This document shows positions 9,603 through 18,400 of a stretch of 64,000 nucleotides of DNA, piece after piece. The stretch's first letter is position 1. The number at the start of each line of letters is the position of its first letter. This stretch comes from [Flavobacterium] thermophilum (lineage in GTDB: Bacteria > Bacillota > Bacilli > Bacillales > Anoxybacillaceae). Under the pieces are notes generated by a model. That model did not search any database and was not told where the DNA came from. It saw only the letters and a program-made list of their open reading frames with translations. Position numbers and translations under genes: made by a program. The stretch lies in contig UGGS01000001.1 in assembly GCA_900450595.1 (NCBI GenBank), forward strand, positions 1,984,001 to 2,048,000, in the 5' to 3' direction.

Positions 9603-10802
9603 CTAGACGGTCGCCGCCGTTTTTTCTTCCGCCTTTTCCGCCCGCTTCGGCAGCCCCCGGTCATACACGAGCGCCGCGCCGGCGGCCAGCAGAGCGAAGG
9701 CGACAAGCAGCCCGATGAGCGGTTTCATCCCGAACGCATCGGCGACCCACCCGCCGAGGACCGGCCCGATCATCCGCCCGGCCGTGGCCGTGCCGTTGAC
9801 GATCCCTTGGTAAAACCCGGCTCTCCCCGGCGGCGCCAGCTCGTTCACGACCGCCGGAATCGCCGGCCAGACGATCATTTCGGCGATCGTGAGCACGACC
9901 ATCGACGCCGCAAATTGCCAAAGCGAATCGGCGCCAAACAGCATCGCAAACGAGACGGTGAAAACGGCGAACCCGACGGCGATCTGCCGCTTCATCCCCG
10001 GCATAAAGCGGCGGACTAACGGCGCCAACAGCGGCTGGCCGAGCACGATCAAGGCGCCGTTGATCGTCCAAAGCAGGCTGTAGTGATGAACCGGGATATG
10101 AAGCTCGCGCGTATAGGCGGCGATCGTCGTCGACCATTGGACGTAGCTCATCCAGCACAACCCGTAGCCGGCGCAAAGAAGGACGAGGGCGCGGATGTGG
10201 GCCCGGGGCGCCCCGTCCCCCGTCCGGCGCTTCCGCTCTTTTCTCCGCAGCGGCGGCAGCGGCACGCGCCGCAGCCCGATGACGACCGTCGCCAAAAAAG
10301 CGGCATACAGCCACACGTTCGCCCAAAACACGAGCGCGAACGAATGCGAGGCGACAACGCCGCCGAGCGCCGAGCCGGCGGCGACGCCGATGTTTTGCGC
10401 CACATACAAGGCGTTGAACGCCCGCCGCCCCCCTTCCGGCCAAACCGCCCCGGCATACGCCGACGCCGCCGGAAAGACGACGCCGCTGCCGGTGCCGACA
10501 AGCGCCAGCCAGACGGCATAATGCGGCCAGCCGTGCCAGACGCCCAAACCGGCAAGCGCCGCCATCGTCAAACACGCCCCGGCCACGAGCGTGCGAAACC
10601 CGCCGATCCGGTCAAACAGCACGCCGCCGAGCAGGCTGCCGATGACGCTGCCGCCGGAGTTGAGCATGAGCACAGCACCGGCGACTGCCAGCGGTTGCCC
10701 GAGCTGTTCATGCAAATAAATGGTATTTAGCGGCCATAAAAACGACGCCCCTGTCACATTGAGCGCCATGCCGACAAGCAGCCACCAAAGAGCGCGGGGC
10801 AT
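9603..10802 (-). CDS. yttB: MFS transporter, DHA1-type drug efflux (YttB-like)
   Basis: 399 residues with about twelve hydrophobic helices. A motif-A-like loop (GSLLGGVLFDRIGGFRT) lies after helix 2, and a basic cytoplasmic loop near residue 200 divides the two halves. The N-terminus GMALNVTGASFLWPLNTIY is typical of YttB-like multidrug-resistance permeases. Its substrate is unknown. It lies upstream of leuS on the same strand, as yttB does in B. subtilis, but leuS has its own T-box leader. The start is ATG at 10802 with AAAAGGATGATG upstream. Confidence 0.85.
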   Translation of the reverse strand: MPRALWWLLVGMALNVTGASFLWPLNTIYLHEQLGQPLAVAGAVLMLNSGGSVIGSLLGGVLFDRIGGFRTLVAGACLTMAALAGLGVWHGWPHYAVWLALVGTGSGVVFPAASAYAGAVWPEGGRRAFNALYVAQNIGVAAGSALGGVVASHSFALVFWANVWLYAAFLATVVIGLRRVPLPPLRRKERKRRTGDGAPRAHIRALVLLCAGYGLCWMSYVQWSTTIAAYTRELHIPVHHYSLLWTINGALIVLGQPLLAPLVRRFMPGMKRQIAVGFAVFTVSFAMLFGADSLWQFAASMVVLTIAEMIVWPAIPAVVNELAPPGRAGFYQGIVNGTATAGRMIGPVLGGWVADAFGMKPLIGLLVAFALLAAGAALVYDRGLPKRAEKAEEKTAATV

Positions 10803-10875
10803 CGGTCATCATCCTTTTCGTCTGCTATTTCGACTCCCAAACTAATTGTATGTGGGAAAGCGAAAAAAAGCAATC

Positions 10876-10903
10876 AAAAAAAAGAGGGCGGCATGGCGCC
10901 CTC
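10876..10903 (-). terminator. Terminator of the 54-residue small gene
   Basis: Perfect 7-bp stem GAGGGCG (10884-10890 with 10897-10903), 6-base loop, and a long T run on the minus strand. Confidence 0.8.
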
Positions 10904-10918
10904 ACGGACAGCGGCGCA

Positions 10919-11083
10919 TCACCCGTTCCGCTGCTTGGAGCGGGCCGGCTGGCCACCTGTTTGTTCATACTGTTTTTTCGCCAGTTTCACCGGATCAAAG
11001 TCTTGGCCGAGTTCCAAATCGTTGTTGTTGTGACCGTTGCGCGTTTTTTGCTCCGGGTTCGTTTGTTTCAGACGTCGCTTCAT
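10919..11083 (-). CDS. Small hydrophilic protein, 54 residues, unrecognised
   Basis: An ATG at 11083 preceded by AAGGAGGAACAAGGA opens a 54-codon frame, and a strong terminator follows the stop. The product is very polar and basic (begins MKRRLKQTNPEQ, contains NGHNNND and PVKLAKKQYEQTGGQ) and has no membrane segment or cysteine. Composition resembles minor small acid-soluble spore proteins, but I do not recognise a family. The good ribosome site and dedicated terminator argue that it is real. Confidence 0.65.
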   Translation of the reverse strand: MKRRLKQTNPEQKTRNGHNNNDLELGQDFDPVKLAKKQYEQTGGQPARSKQRNG

Positions 11084-11215
11084 TCCTTGTTCCTCCTTGT
11101 GTTCGCCATCAAGCAGACAGCCGCCCTGCGGTTGCTTTCCGTTTCACCGGTCAGGCAACATCCGCTTGTTATGCACCAGGACCTTCGATAGCGGCCATCG
11201 TGCAAAGCTCTTGTT

Positions 11216-11479
11216 TCATCGGTCAAGCAAGATCATCTCGTTTTGCAGCTGCTCAAGCTGAAGCCGCATCCGATGCAGCTGTTCGCGCTGCTGGGCGTTG
11301 CAACTTCGCGCCAAGTGAGCCAAATCGTTGACTGTCTGCTCAAGCATTTGCTGGGCGTTTGTGTATTCCGTGATGTTGTAGTGCTCTTGCTTTTGCGCTT
11401 CCGTATATTGTTCTTTCGCAAAGCGGATGACGTCTTCGCACCGCTGCAAAAATTCTTCCACCGATTGTCTTGTCGCCAT
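11216..11479 (-). CDS. ytzC: YtzC family protein (DUF2524)
   Basis: 87 residues, almost entirely helical and likely coiled coil: MATRQSVEEFLQRCEDVI, then a QQ/L-rich heptad pattern to the end. It matches the YtzC family of Bacillaceae, whose function is unknown. The start is ATG at 11479 with AGAGGTGAG; an ATG six codons upstream lacks a suitable ribosome site. It diverges from ytqA, as in B. subtilis. Confidence 0.8.
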   Translation of the reverse strand: MATRQSVEEFLQRCEDVIRFAKEQYTEAQKQEHYNITEYTNAQQMLEQTVNDLAHLARSCNAQQREQLHRMRLQLEQLQNEMILLDR

Positions 11480-11630
11480 GCGCTCACCTCTTTTCATGAT
11501 GTTCCCTCATCTTTACTATGCGCCGACGCTTTCATCTGTATCACGTCAATGATTGGCAACAGTCGCTTTTTGCCGCCATCCGTGGTACAATGCAAGGATG
11601 ATGCCATTTCAGCACAAGGAGAGAACGGCC

Positions 11631-11948
11631 GTGACAAACGCAATCCCATTTCCATATGCCGCCGACGGAAAACGGTATCACACATGGAACTGCCATTTGC
11701 GGCAAACGTTCGGCCAAAACGTGTTCAAAGTCGCCCTTGACGGCAGGTTTGACTGCCCGAACCGCGACGGGACGGTGACGTATGGCGACTGCACGTTTTG
11801 CAGCGCCGCCAGATCGGGCGATTTTGGCCCGATGTGGAGCGTCAACAAATGGGAAGGGCTAAACGCCATTGACGCTGAACTCAAGCGGCGGGACAGCTTT
11901 CAAGGAAAGCGGCGCGAACAGGGGGTGGCAAACGCATGGCCATCATGA
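11631..11948 (+). pseudogene. ytqA: ytqA radical-SAM protein with a large internal deletion
   Basis: GTG start with AGGAGAG. The first 63 or so residues match the N-terminus of YtqA (TIGR01212 radical-SAM family), including the Fe-S ligands in DCPNRDGTVTYGDCTFCSAA. Full-length relatives have about 310-320 residues; here the frame jumps straight from SGDF to a C-terminal-looking segment (WSVNKWEGLNAIDAELKRRD) and stops after 105 codons. The radical-SAM barrel is missing, so the protein should be inactive. The deletion keeps the frame, and the ytqB start still overlaps its end. Confidence 0.8.
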
Positions 11949-12523
11949 ATATTTTGCCGTTTGCCCGTTTTTTGCTAGACGGCGCGCTCGAAGAAGGCGA
12001 CATCGCCGTCGATGCGACGGTTGGCAACGGCCATGACACCGTCTTTTTAGCCGAGCTCGTCGGGGAGCGCGGGCATGTGTTTGGTTTTGATATTCAAGCC
12101 GAAGCGATCGCGGCGGCCAGAGCCCGCCTCGCCGAACACGGGCTGGACGGGCGGGTGACGCTGTTTCAGACAAGCCATAGCCTGCTGCTCGAAACGCTCC
12201 CCGACTCCGTTCACGGACGCATCGCCGGCGCTGTGTTCAACCTCGGCTATTTGCCGGGCGGCAATAAGCAAATCGCCACCAAGCCGGAATCGACGATTCA
12301 AGCGGTCGAGCAGCTTCTTTCCATCCTAAAGCCGGGCGGCATCATCGTTCTTGTCGTCTACCACGGCCATCCGGAGGGAAAGCGCGAACGCGACGCGCTC
12401 CTTGATTACGTCCGCTTTCTTGATCAACGGCGCGTCCACGCCTTGAAATACGAATTCATCAATCGTCAAAACAATCCGCCGTTTTTGATCGCACTCGAGA
12501 ATCGGGCGGATGGGGGCGCCTGA
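11936..12523 (+). CDS. ytqB: SAM-dependent rRNA methyltransferase-like protein YtqB
   Basis: 195 residues with a class I methyltransferase fold: AVDATVGNGHDT (motif I) near residue 25, HVFGFDIQ (motif II), and FNLGYLPGG, a catalytic-type N-L-G-Y motif. The family is annotated as rRNA methylase, but the target is not established. The ATG at 11936 follows AGGGGGTGG and overlaps the end of the ytqA remnant by 13 bases, so translational coupling was retained through the ytqA deletion. Confidence 0.88.
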   Translation: MAIMNILPFARFLLDGALEEGDIAVDATVGNGHDTVFLAELVGERGHVFGFDIQAEAIAAARARLAEHGLDGRVTLFQTSHSLLLETLPDSVHGRIAGAVFNLGYLPGGNKQIATKPESTIQAVEQLLSILKPGGIIVLVVYHGHPEGKRERDALLDYVRFLDQRRVHALKYEFINRQNNPPFLIALENRADGGA

Positions 12524-12567
12524 TTCCGTCCGATCCGCCGACGAACCACTGCTCTCGCCAGTACAAG

Positions 12568-12604
12568 CAAACGGCCGCCCTTATGAAAAGGACAGCCGTT
12601 TTTG
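12568..12604 (+). terminator. Terminator of ytqB
   Basis: A 13-bp imperfect stem (12570-12582 with 12588-12600) ends in five T residues. It overlaps the last codons of the convergent ytpB gene. Confidence 0.7.
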
Positions 12605-13663
12605 CCGCTCCTGCCAAAAGCGGTACGCTTTTCCGTTCCAATAAAAAAACATCGACGCCGCCCCGCCGGCGCGGACGAGCCGGCGCGCCAGCCGGTGCAG
12701 ACCGCGTTGCTTTTTCACCTTGGCATCCGACAAATACAACCCAAGAAGCCCTCGGTGAATAAGGCGGTGAAACTGGCCGTGCGGAAGGGCGCTGACATGG
12801 CGGTCGGCCTCTTCGATGAAATGGCAAAGCCGCTCAAGCATCACCGTTTCATTCGGATAGTAAAAGCAAAAATTCAAATCGCCGCCGGCTCGATCTTCCT
12901 CTTGATCGATCAAATAGTCGAGCAAAATGTGCAGCCCTTGAATGTATGGAAAATAACCGTCGCGCACTTGTCTCGCCATCTCCAGCGGCAGCGATTCGCC
13001 AAACGCATAGGCGACGAGACAGAAAATGCCGAGCGTCGAACCGGAGCAGGCGGAAAACTCATACCACTCCATCGGCGGCAAGGCGTCTTTGTATTGCGCG
13101 AACCATTTCTCCAACCGCGGCACCCGCTCGCTCGCTTCGACATGTTTATGTACTTGCAAGTCGCAATAATATCCGGCCAACTCATGTAAAAACGGGGCGA
13201 TCGTCTCGTAATGGCGCACCGTCTCGAGCACCTCTTGACACGTGCGGACGAGCGCCGGCAAATAGCCGCCGTCTTCCTGCTCGCGGCGATGGCGGTAATA
13301 GTTCGACGGCTCGGCGCCGATTGTCAACGCGTCCGGCATTGAATCGTGCAAGGCGCGAAAGTCGAGCGGATCAAGCGAGGTGCTGCGGTCGCACAAATTA
13401 TCCAAATAATCGCTGATCGTCTGGTAAGCCACGATAAAGCGGATGCAATCCTCCATGTTTTCTCCGGCCAAAAGCGCCAAAATGGAGCCGCCTTCGCAAT
13501 GGAACGTTTTCGACGCGATGCTCGCCAAGGCCTGGCGCCGAAGCTCCGGGTCGGGAATGCGCTCGGCCTGGCGCCGCCAATAGGCAAGCTCGCGGTGGAC
13601 GAGAGGGAATACATCGCGATAAACCATTTTCATTAACGCAATCGGGTGTGTCGGGATTTTCAA
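12581..13663 (-). CDS. ytpB: Tetraprenyl-beta-curcumene synthase (YtpB, DUF2600)
   Basis: 360 residues, all-helical, with the DYLDN aspartate-rich motif near residue 84 and DYLIDQEED near residue 250. This family cyclises C35 heptaprenyl diphosphate to tetraprenyl-beta-curcumene, the first step of sesquarterpene lipid synthesis in spores. The best start is TTG at 13663, 6 bases after GAGGTG; a GTG three codons earlier overlaps that ribosome site. ytpA, its neighbour in B. subtilis, is absent here. Confidence 0.85.
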   Translation of the reverse strand: MKIPTHPIALMKMVYRDVFPLVHRELAYWRRQAERIPDPELRRQALASIASKTFHCEGGSILALLAGENMEDCIRFIVAYQTISDYLDNLCDRSTSLDPLDFRALHDSMPDALTIGAEPSNYYRHRREQEDGGYLPALVRTCQEVLETVRHYETIAPFLHELAGYYCDLQVHKHVEASERVPRLEKWFAQYKDALPPMEWYEFSACSGSTLGIFCLVAYAFGESLPLEMARQVRDGYFPYIQGLHILLDYLIDQEEDRAGGDLNFCFYYPNETVMLERLCHFIEEADRHVSALPHGQFHRLIHRGLLGLYLSDAKVKKQRGLHRLARRLVRAGGAASMFFYWNGKAYRFWQERQKRLSFS

Positions 13664-13882
13664 TTCGCTCACCTCGGGCGCAAAACACCGTGATCTTGTC
13701 GCCTAACCTGTCATCGGCAAAGGGGCGGATACGCCGTCTTTGCCAGCTTCATCCTCTAGTATTTCCATTTTCAAGACCGAAGCAAACCGAAAGGGCGCGT
13801 TCGCTTTCGTTGGCGATTTGGGCGCCTCGTTGTACAATACATGGTGAACGATCGATTTTGCCATAGAAAGGAACGAACGCCC

Positions 13883-14425
13883 ATGATCTATCCGTACAAA
13901 GGAAAAACGCCGCAAATCGCCGCCTCCGCCTTTATCGCCGACTATGTGACGATCACCGGCGATGTCGTGATCGGCGAAGAGACGAGCATTTGGTTCAATA
14001 CCGTCATCCGCGGCGACGTGGCGCCGACGGTGATCGGCAACCGGGTCAATATCCAAGATAACTCAATTTTGCATCAAAGTCCAAACAATCCGCTTATCAT
14101 TGAAGACGGGGTAACCGTCGGCCATCAAGTCATTTTGCACAGCGCCATCGTCCGAAAAAACGCGCTCATCGGCATGGGCTCGATCATTTTGGACCGCGCG
14201 GAAATCGGGGAAGGCGCATTTATCGGCGCCGGCAGTTTAGTGCCGCCGGGCAAAAAAATTCCGCCCAACACGCTCGCCCTCGGCCGCCCGGCCAAAGTCG
14301 TCCGCGAACTGACGGAAGACGACCTCCGCGAAATGGAGCGCATCCGCCGCGAATATGTGGAAAAAGGGCAATATTACAAAGCGCTGCAGCAAGCCGCGCG
14401 TCCTCACGAAAAAGAGCTGCCGTAA
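13883..14425 (+). CDS. ytoA: Gamma-carbonic-anhydrase-like hexapeptide-repeat protein (YtoA)
   Basis: 180 residues of left-handed beta helix (hexapeptide repeats), then a C-terminal helix. The three zinc-ligand histidines of the gamma class are present in NSILHQ, TVGHQV and ILHSA. Relatives include YrdA and PaaY; whether YtoA hydrates CO2 is unproven. The ATG at 13883 follows AGAAAGGAAC; an in-frame ATG at 13841 lacks a ribosome site. Confidence 0.88.
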   Translation: MIYPYKGKTPQIAASAFIADYVTITGDVVIGEETSIWFNTVIRGDVAPTVIGNRVNIQDNSILHQSPNNPLIIEDGVTVGHQVILHSAIVRKNALIGMGSIILDRAEIGEGAFIGAGSLVPPGKKIPPNTLALGRPAKVVRELTEDDLREMERIRREYVEKGQYYKALQQAARPHEKELP

Positions 14426-14440
14426 TCCGGCAGCTCTTGT
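14411..14440. terminator. Bidirectional-type hairpin between ytoA and metK
   Basis: A perfect 11-bp stem AAGAGCTGCCG (14412-14422 with 14428-14438), starting inside the last codons of ytoA. The T tracts on both sides are short. Confidence 0.6.
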
Positions 14441-14493
14441 TCTGTTGCGTTTGCCGACGCCTGAAACGACTCGCGCATCCGCGCCGTCCGGCC

Positions 14494-15705
14494 TTACTTG
14501 TTCGCCAGCGCCAGCGCTTGTTCTCTCAGCGTCGTCGCTTTATCAGTGCGCTCCCACGGCAAGTCGATGTCCGTACGCCCGAAATGCCCGTAAGCGGCCG
14601 TCTGTTTGTAAATCGGGCGGCGCAGGTCAAGCATTTTGATGATGCCCGCCGGGCGGAGATCGAAGTTGCTGCGCACGACCTCAATCAAAATGTCTTCCGA
14701 CACTTTGCCGGTGCCGAACGTATCAATGGAAATCGATACCGGACGGGCGACGCCGATCGCGTAGGCGAGCTGCACTTCGCATTTGTCGGCCAGTCCTGCC
14801 GCAACGATGTTTTTCGCCACATAGCGGGCCGCATACGCCGCCGAGCGGTCGACTTTCGTCGGGTCTTTGCCCGAGAACGCGCCGCCGCCATGGCGGGCGT
14901 AGCCGCCGTACGTGTCGACAATGATTTTCCGCCCCGTCAGCCCAGCATCCCCTTGCGGACCGCCGATGACAAACCGTCCTGTCGGGTTGATGAAATAGTT
15001 CGTGTTCTCATCAAGCAGCTCGGCCGGCACGACCGGTTTGATGACATGCTCCTTAATGTCGCGCTCGATTTGCTCTTGCGTAATTTCCGGATGGTGCTGC
15101 GCGGACACGACGATCGTATCGACGCGCACCGGTTTGCCGTTTTCATCGTATTCGATCGTCACTTGCGTTTTCCCGTCCGGCCGCAAGTACGGCAAGACGT
15201 CCGTTTTACGCACTTCCGCCAATCGACGCGCCAAGCGGTGCGCAAGCGAAATCGGCAGCGGCATCAATTCTTCCGTCTCATTGCAGGCGAACCCAAACAT
15301 CAATCCTTGGTCGCCGGCGCCGATCGCTTCAATTTCCTCGTCAGTCATCTGACCTTCGCGCGCCTCAAGCGCCCGGTCCACCCCCATCGCAATGTCCGGC
15401 GACTGTTCGTCAATCGACGTCAGCACCGCGCACGTATCGGCGTCAAATCCGTATTTGGCGCGCGTGTAGCCGATCTCCCGGACCGTATCGCGGACGATGC
15501 GCGGAATGTCCACGTACGTTGATGTTGTGATTTCCCCACTCACGAGCACCAGCCCGGTCGTGACGCTCGTTTCGCAGGCGACGCGGGCGTTCGGGTCTTT
15601 TTCCAAAATGGCATCCAAAATGGCGTCAGAAATTTGGTCGCAAATTTTATCCGGATGTCCTTCCGTCACAGACTCTGACGTAAACAAGCGGCGTTTGGCT
15701 GACAT
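14494..15705 (-). CDS. metK: S-adenosylmethionine synthase
   Basis: 403 residues, close to the usual length. It carries the signatures [16 protein letters not shown] near residue 16, [10 protein letters not shown] near 124 and [16 protein letters not shown] near 265. It makes SAM from methionine and ATP in the cytosol. The ATG at 15705 has an AAGAGGAGG-type ribosome site. Expression is controlled by a SAM-I riboswitch. asnB, which is next to metK in B. subtilis, is missing between metK and ytoA. Confidence 0.98.
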   Translation of the reverse strand: MSAKRRLFTSESVTEGHPDKICDQISDAILDAILEKDPNARVACETSVTTGLVLVSGEITTSTYVDIPRIVRDTVREIGYTRAKYGFDADTCAVLTSIDEQSPDIAMGVDRALEAREGQMTDEEIEAIGAGDQGLMFGFACNETEELMPLPISLAHRLARRLAEVRKTDVLPYLRPDGKTQVTIEYDENGKPVRVDTIVVSAQHHPEITQEQIERDIKEHVIKPVVPAELLDENTNYFINPTGRFVIGGPQGDAGLTGRKIIVDTYGGYARHGGGAFSGKDPTKVDRSAAYAARYVAKNIVAAGLADKCEVQLAYAIGVARPVSISIDTFGTGKVSEDILIEVVRSNFDLRPAGIIKMLDLRRPIYKQTAAYGHFGRTDIDLPWERTDKATTLREQALALANK

Positions 15706-15773
15706 TCGGTTTGTTTCCTCCTCTTAACATAATGTGGCGACACGGAACTCATTTCCCTTTTTCCCTTCGCAAT

Positions 15774-15949
15774 ATAAAAAACCTTTCCTGTAACGGCTGA
15801 GGAAAGGTCATGGCAATCGTATTGCTTCCTTTCACTCTTATCGTTCAAGGACTGCGCCTTGCCACAGGTTAGCACCATTTCACACATGTCCAGTTGTGAC
15901 GGTTGCTGGGCTTCATCGGGCCTGTCCCTCCACCGGCTCGGGATAAGAG
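15774..15949 (-). promoter_or_regulatory. SAM-I (S-box) riboswitch of metK
   Basis: P1 pairs CTCTTATC (about 15942-15949) with its complement at 15835-15842. Between them are the S-box core elements GAGGGA, GCCCGATGAAGCCCAGCAACC, and the pseudoknot loops. A terminator with an AAAGGTTTTTT 3' arm follows at 15774-15810. SAM binding would favour termination. Confidence 0.96.
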
Positions 15950-15966
15950 TATCCGTTCAATGACTT

Positions 15967-15996
15967 ATCTTATCGCAACGGAATCGGCAAAGTCAA
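15967..15996 (-). promoter_or_regulatory. metK promoter
   Basis: On the minus strand TTGACT (15991-15996) and TAAGAT (15967-15972) are 18 bases apart, just ahead of the riboswitch. Confidence 0.6.
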
Positions 15997-16099
15997 CTAT
16001 CAAAATTCATTTCTTATCATTTCCATCCGAGAAAATTCTTTCCTCAAGGAAATCGACACATTGGGCAAAAATAAAGTTTGAAAAACCCACGCAATTAGT

Positions 16100-16128
16100 A
16101 TGGACTATTAATAAAAATGTGTTATACT
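16100..16128 (+). promoter_or_regulatory. pckA promoter
   Basis: ATGGAC (16100-16105) and TATACT (16123-16128) are 17 bases apart, in an AT-rich stretch about 40 bases ahead of the pckA start. pckA is repressed by CcpN in B. subtilis; I did not identify an operator here. Confidence 0.55.
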
Positions 16129-16168
16129 ATTTTCAAGAGTGATTACAAAAAGAAGGCAGGTTTTGAAC

Positions 16169-17755
16169 ATGGGGATCGCAAACATGACGAATAAGCTTGA
16201 TTTATTGCTACAAAAACCGTACGTACATCACCAATTGTCCGCCGCCGAGCTCGTTGAGAAAGTCCTGCAACGGAACGAAGGACGGCTGACCCACACCGGG
16301 GCGGTTGCCGTGACAACCGGCAAGTACACGGGGCGGTCGCCGAAAGACAAATACATCGTCGAAGAACCGTCCACGAAGCAAACGATCGACTGGGGAACGG
16401 TCAACCAGCCGATGTCTCCGGAAACGTTTGAGAAACTGTACGACAAAGTGCTCGATTATTTAATGAAACAAGATGAACTGTTCGTCTTTAAAGGCTTTGC
16501 CGGCGCCGATCCGAAATACCGGCTGCCGATTCAAGTCGTCAACGAATTCGCCTGGCACAACTTGTTCGTCCATCAGCTGTTCATCCGGCCGAGCGCCGAG
16601 GAGCTCGCCGCGCACGAGCCGCAATTCACCGTCATTTGCGCGCCGAACTTTAAAGCCGACCCGAAGGTGGACGGGACGCGCTCGGAAGCGTTCATCATCA
16701 TCTCGTTTGAACGGCGCACCGTGTTGATCGGCGGCACCGAGTATGCCGGCGAAATGAAAAAATCGATTTTCTCGGTCATGAACTATGTGCTGCCGGAACA
16801 AGGCATCCTGCCGATGCACTGCTCGGCCAACGTCGGGCAGGAAGGCGACGTCGCCCTCTTTTTCGGCTTGTCGGGAACGGGAAAAACGACGCTCTCGACC
16901 GACCCGAACCGCCGCTTGATCGGCGATGACGAACACGGTTGGTCAAGCCGCGGCATTTTCAACATCGAAGGCGGCTGCTATGCGAAATGCATCAACCTAT
17001 CGCGCGAGAAAGAGCCGCAAATTTTTGACGCCATCGGCTTCGGCGCGGTGCTCGAAAACGTCGTTCTCGATGACGCGACGCGGGTGCCGAATTACGACGA
17101 CGGCACGCTGACGGAAAACACACGCGCCGCCTACCCGCTTCAGGCGATCCAAAACATCATCGACCCGAGCGTCGCCGGCCATCCGTCCACGATCGTGTTT
17201 TTGACAGCCGATGCGTTCGGCGTCCTGCCGCCGATCAGCAAGCTGACGCGCGAACAGGCGATGTACCATTTCTTAAGCGGCTACACAAGCAAGCTCGCCG
17301 GCACCGAACGCGGCGTCACCGAACCGGAAGCAACGTTCTCAACGTGCTTTGGCGCACCGTTTTTGCCGCGCCCGGCCGTTGAGTACGCGGAAATGCTCGG
17401 GCAAAAAATCGCCGAACACAACGTCCGCGTCTTTTTGGTCAACACCGGCTGGACAGGGGGGCCGTACGGCGTCGGAAGCCGCATGAAGCTCGCCTACACC
17501 CGGGCGATGGTGCAAGCCGCCGTCGAAGGGGAGCTCGACAACGTCGAAACGGTCAAAGATCCGATTTTCGGCCTCGCCATCCCGACCCGCGTCCCGGGCG
17601 TGCCGGATGACGTCCTGCAGCCGCAAAACACATGGGCCGACAAACAAGCATACGAACAAAAAGCAAAAGAGCTAGCGCAAAAATTCCGCGCCAACTTCCG
17701 AAAGTTCGCCCATATCGACCCGACGATCGAAAAACTCGGCGGACCGCTCGTGTAA
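16169..17755 (+). CDS. pckA: Phosphoenolpyruvate carboxykinase (ATP)
   Basis: 528 residues, the normal length. Diagnostic segments: [19 protein letters not shown] near residue 40, the kinase-1 P-loop [11 protein letters not shown] near 235, and the metal-binding GDDEHGW. It converts oxaloacetate and ATP to PEP, the first committed step of gluconeogenesis. The ATG at 16169 follows AGAAGGCAGG; upstream in-frame starts lack conservation. Confidence 0.97.
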   Translation: MGIANMTNKLDLLLQKPYVHHQLSAAELVEKVLQRNEGRLTHTGAVAVTTGKYTGRSPKDKYIVEEPSTKQTIDWGTVNQPMSPETFEKLYDKVLDYLMKQDELFVFKGFAGADPKYRLPIQVVNEFAWHNLFVHQLFIRPSAEELAAHEPQFTVICAPNFKADPKVDGTRSEAFIIISFERRTVLIGGTEYAGEMKKSIFSVMNYVLPEQGILPMHCSANVGQEGDVALFFGLSGTGKTTLSTDPNRRLIGDDEHGWSSRGIFNIEGGCYAKCINLSREKEPQIFDAIGFGAVLENVVLDDATRVPNYDDGTLTENTRAAYPLQAIQNIIDPSVAGHPSTIVFLTADAFGVLPPISKLTREQAMYHFLSGYTSKLAGTERGVTEPEATFSTCFGAPFLPRPAVEYAEMLGQKIAEHNVRVFLVNTGWTGGPYGVGSRMKLAYTRAMVQAAVEGELDNVETVKDPIFGLAIPTRVPGVPDDVLQPQNTWADKQAYEQKAKELAQKFRANFRKFAHIDPTIEKLGGPLV

Positions 17756-17762
17756 CAAGAAC

Positions 17763-17799
17763 CCGGCCGGACAGGGAACATCCTGTTCGGCCGGTTTTT
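17763..17799 (+). terminator. pckA terminator
   Basis: A 13-bp stem (17763-17775 with 17782-17794, one mismatch) followed by five T residues, 8 bases after the stop codon. Confidence 0.9.
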
Positions 17800-18187
17800 C
17801 TGTTCTTTCCTCTGCTTTCGTCTCCGACACTGAATCGTTAGACATTTCTGTACGTCGGTCCGTTTCATTCGCCTCAAACAACCAGACTCGAGCAAACGCA
17901 ATGAGCTTCTGTGTTTTCATTTGCCGCAATGGCCATGAGTTCTGCAAGGAATACGTAATGTCATCAAAAGATGGATGATTAATGAACTTGCGCATGATTT
18001 CTAAAGTTTTTACTCCCTGTTCCCCCAAGAATTGTGTTCTTGCCTCTATTTCTTCAACTGTTTTCCGCAAATCATTCATATACTTATCACAATTTTTAGT
18101 ATCATTAAACAAGTGATCAAGATGCATAATTCCTATAGAAACTCCAGCAGCATGATATGCTCTGTCTAAAGGCCTTTTGATTTTCAA
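17800..18187 (-). pseudogene. Fragment of an unrecognised gene in a low-GC insertion
   Basis: An open frame of 171 codons begins at 18187 with TTG and no ribosome site, runs through the pckA terminator, and ends at 17672 inside pckA. Only the upstream part looks like real protein (KIKRPLDRAYHAAGVS, then helices with LGEQGVKTLEIMRKF); the tail translated from the pckA terminator is clearly fortuitous. Composition is AT-rich compared with the flanks. I do not recognise the family. It is best read as a gene truncated at both ends. Confidence 0.45.
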
Positions 18188-18400
18188 GATACTCTAAACA
18201 GAATAAGGGGGAGGCTTCCATTGCTTCAGTATATCCATTTACCTTTAGCAGATTGTTGAAAATCAACCCGTTTTCCTTCGCTCCATCGTTTTGGGGCGTG
18301 GCAAAAAGCCAGTTTCATCAAAGACTGAAGATCTGATTTTTGGTTCATTTTGACTATTCCATCACCAGTCGTTTCGATGATCAAAGAGAGGATTGAGGTC

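Noticed and set aside
17672-17799. Coding extension of the minus-strand fragment into pckA
   Set aside because: It reads antisense through the pckA terminator and last codons; the peptide there is composition noise.
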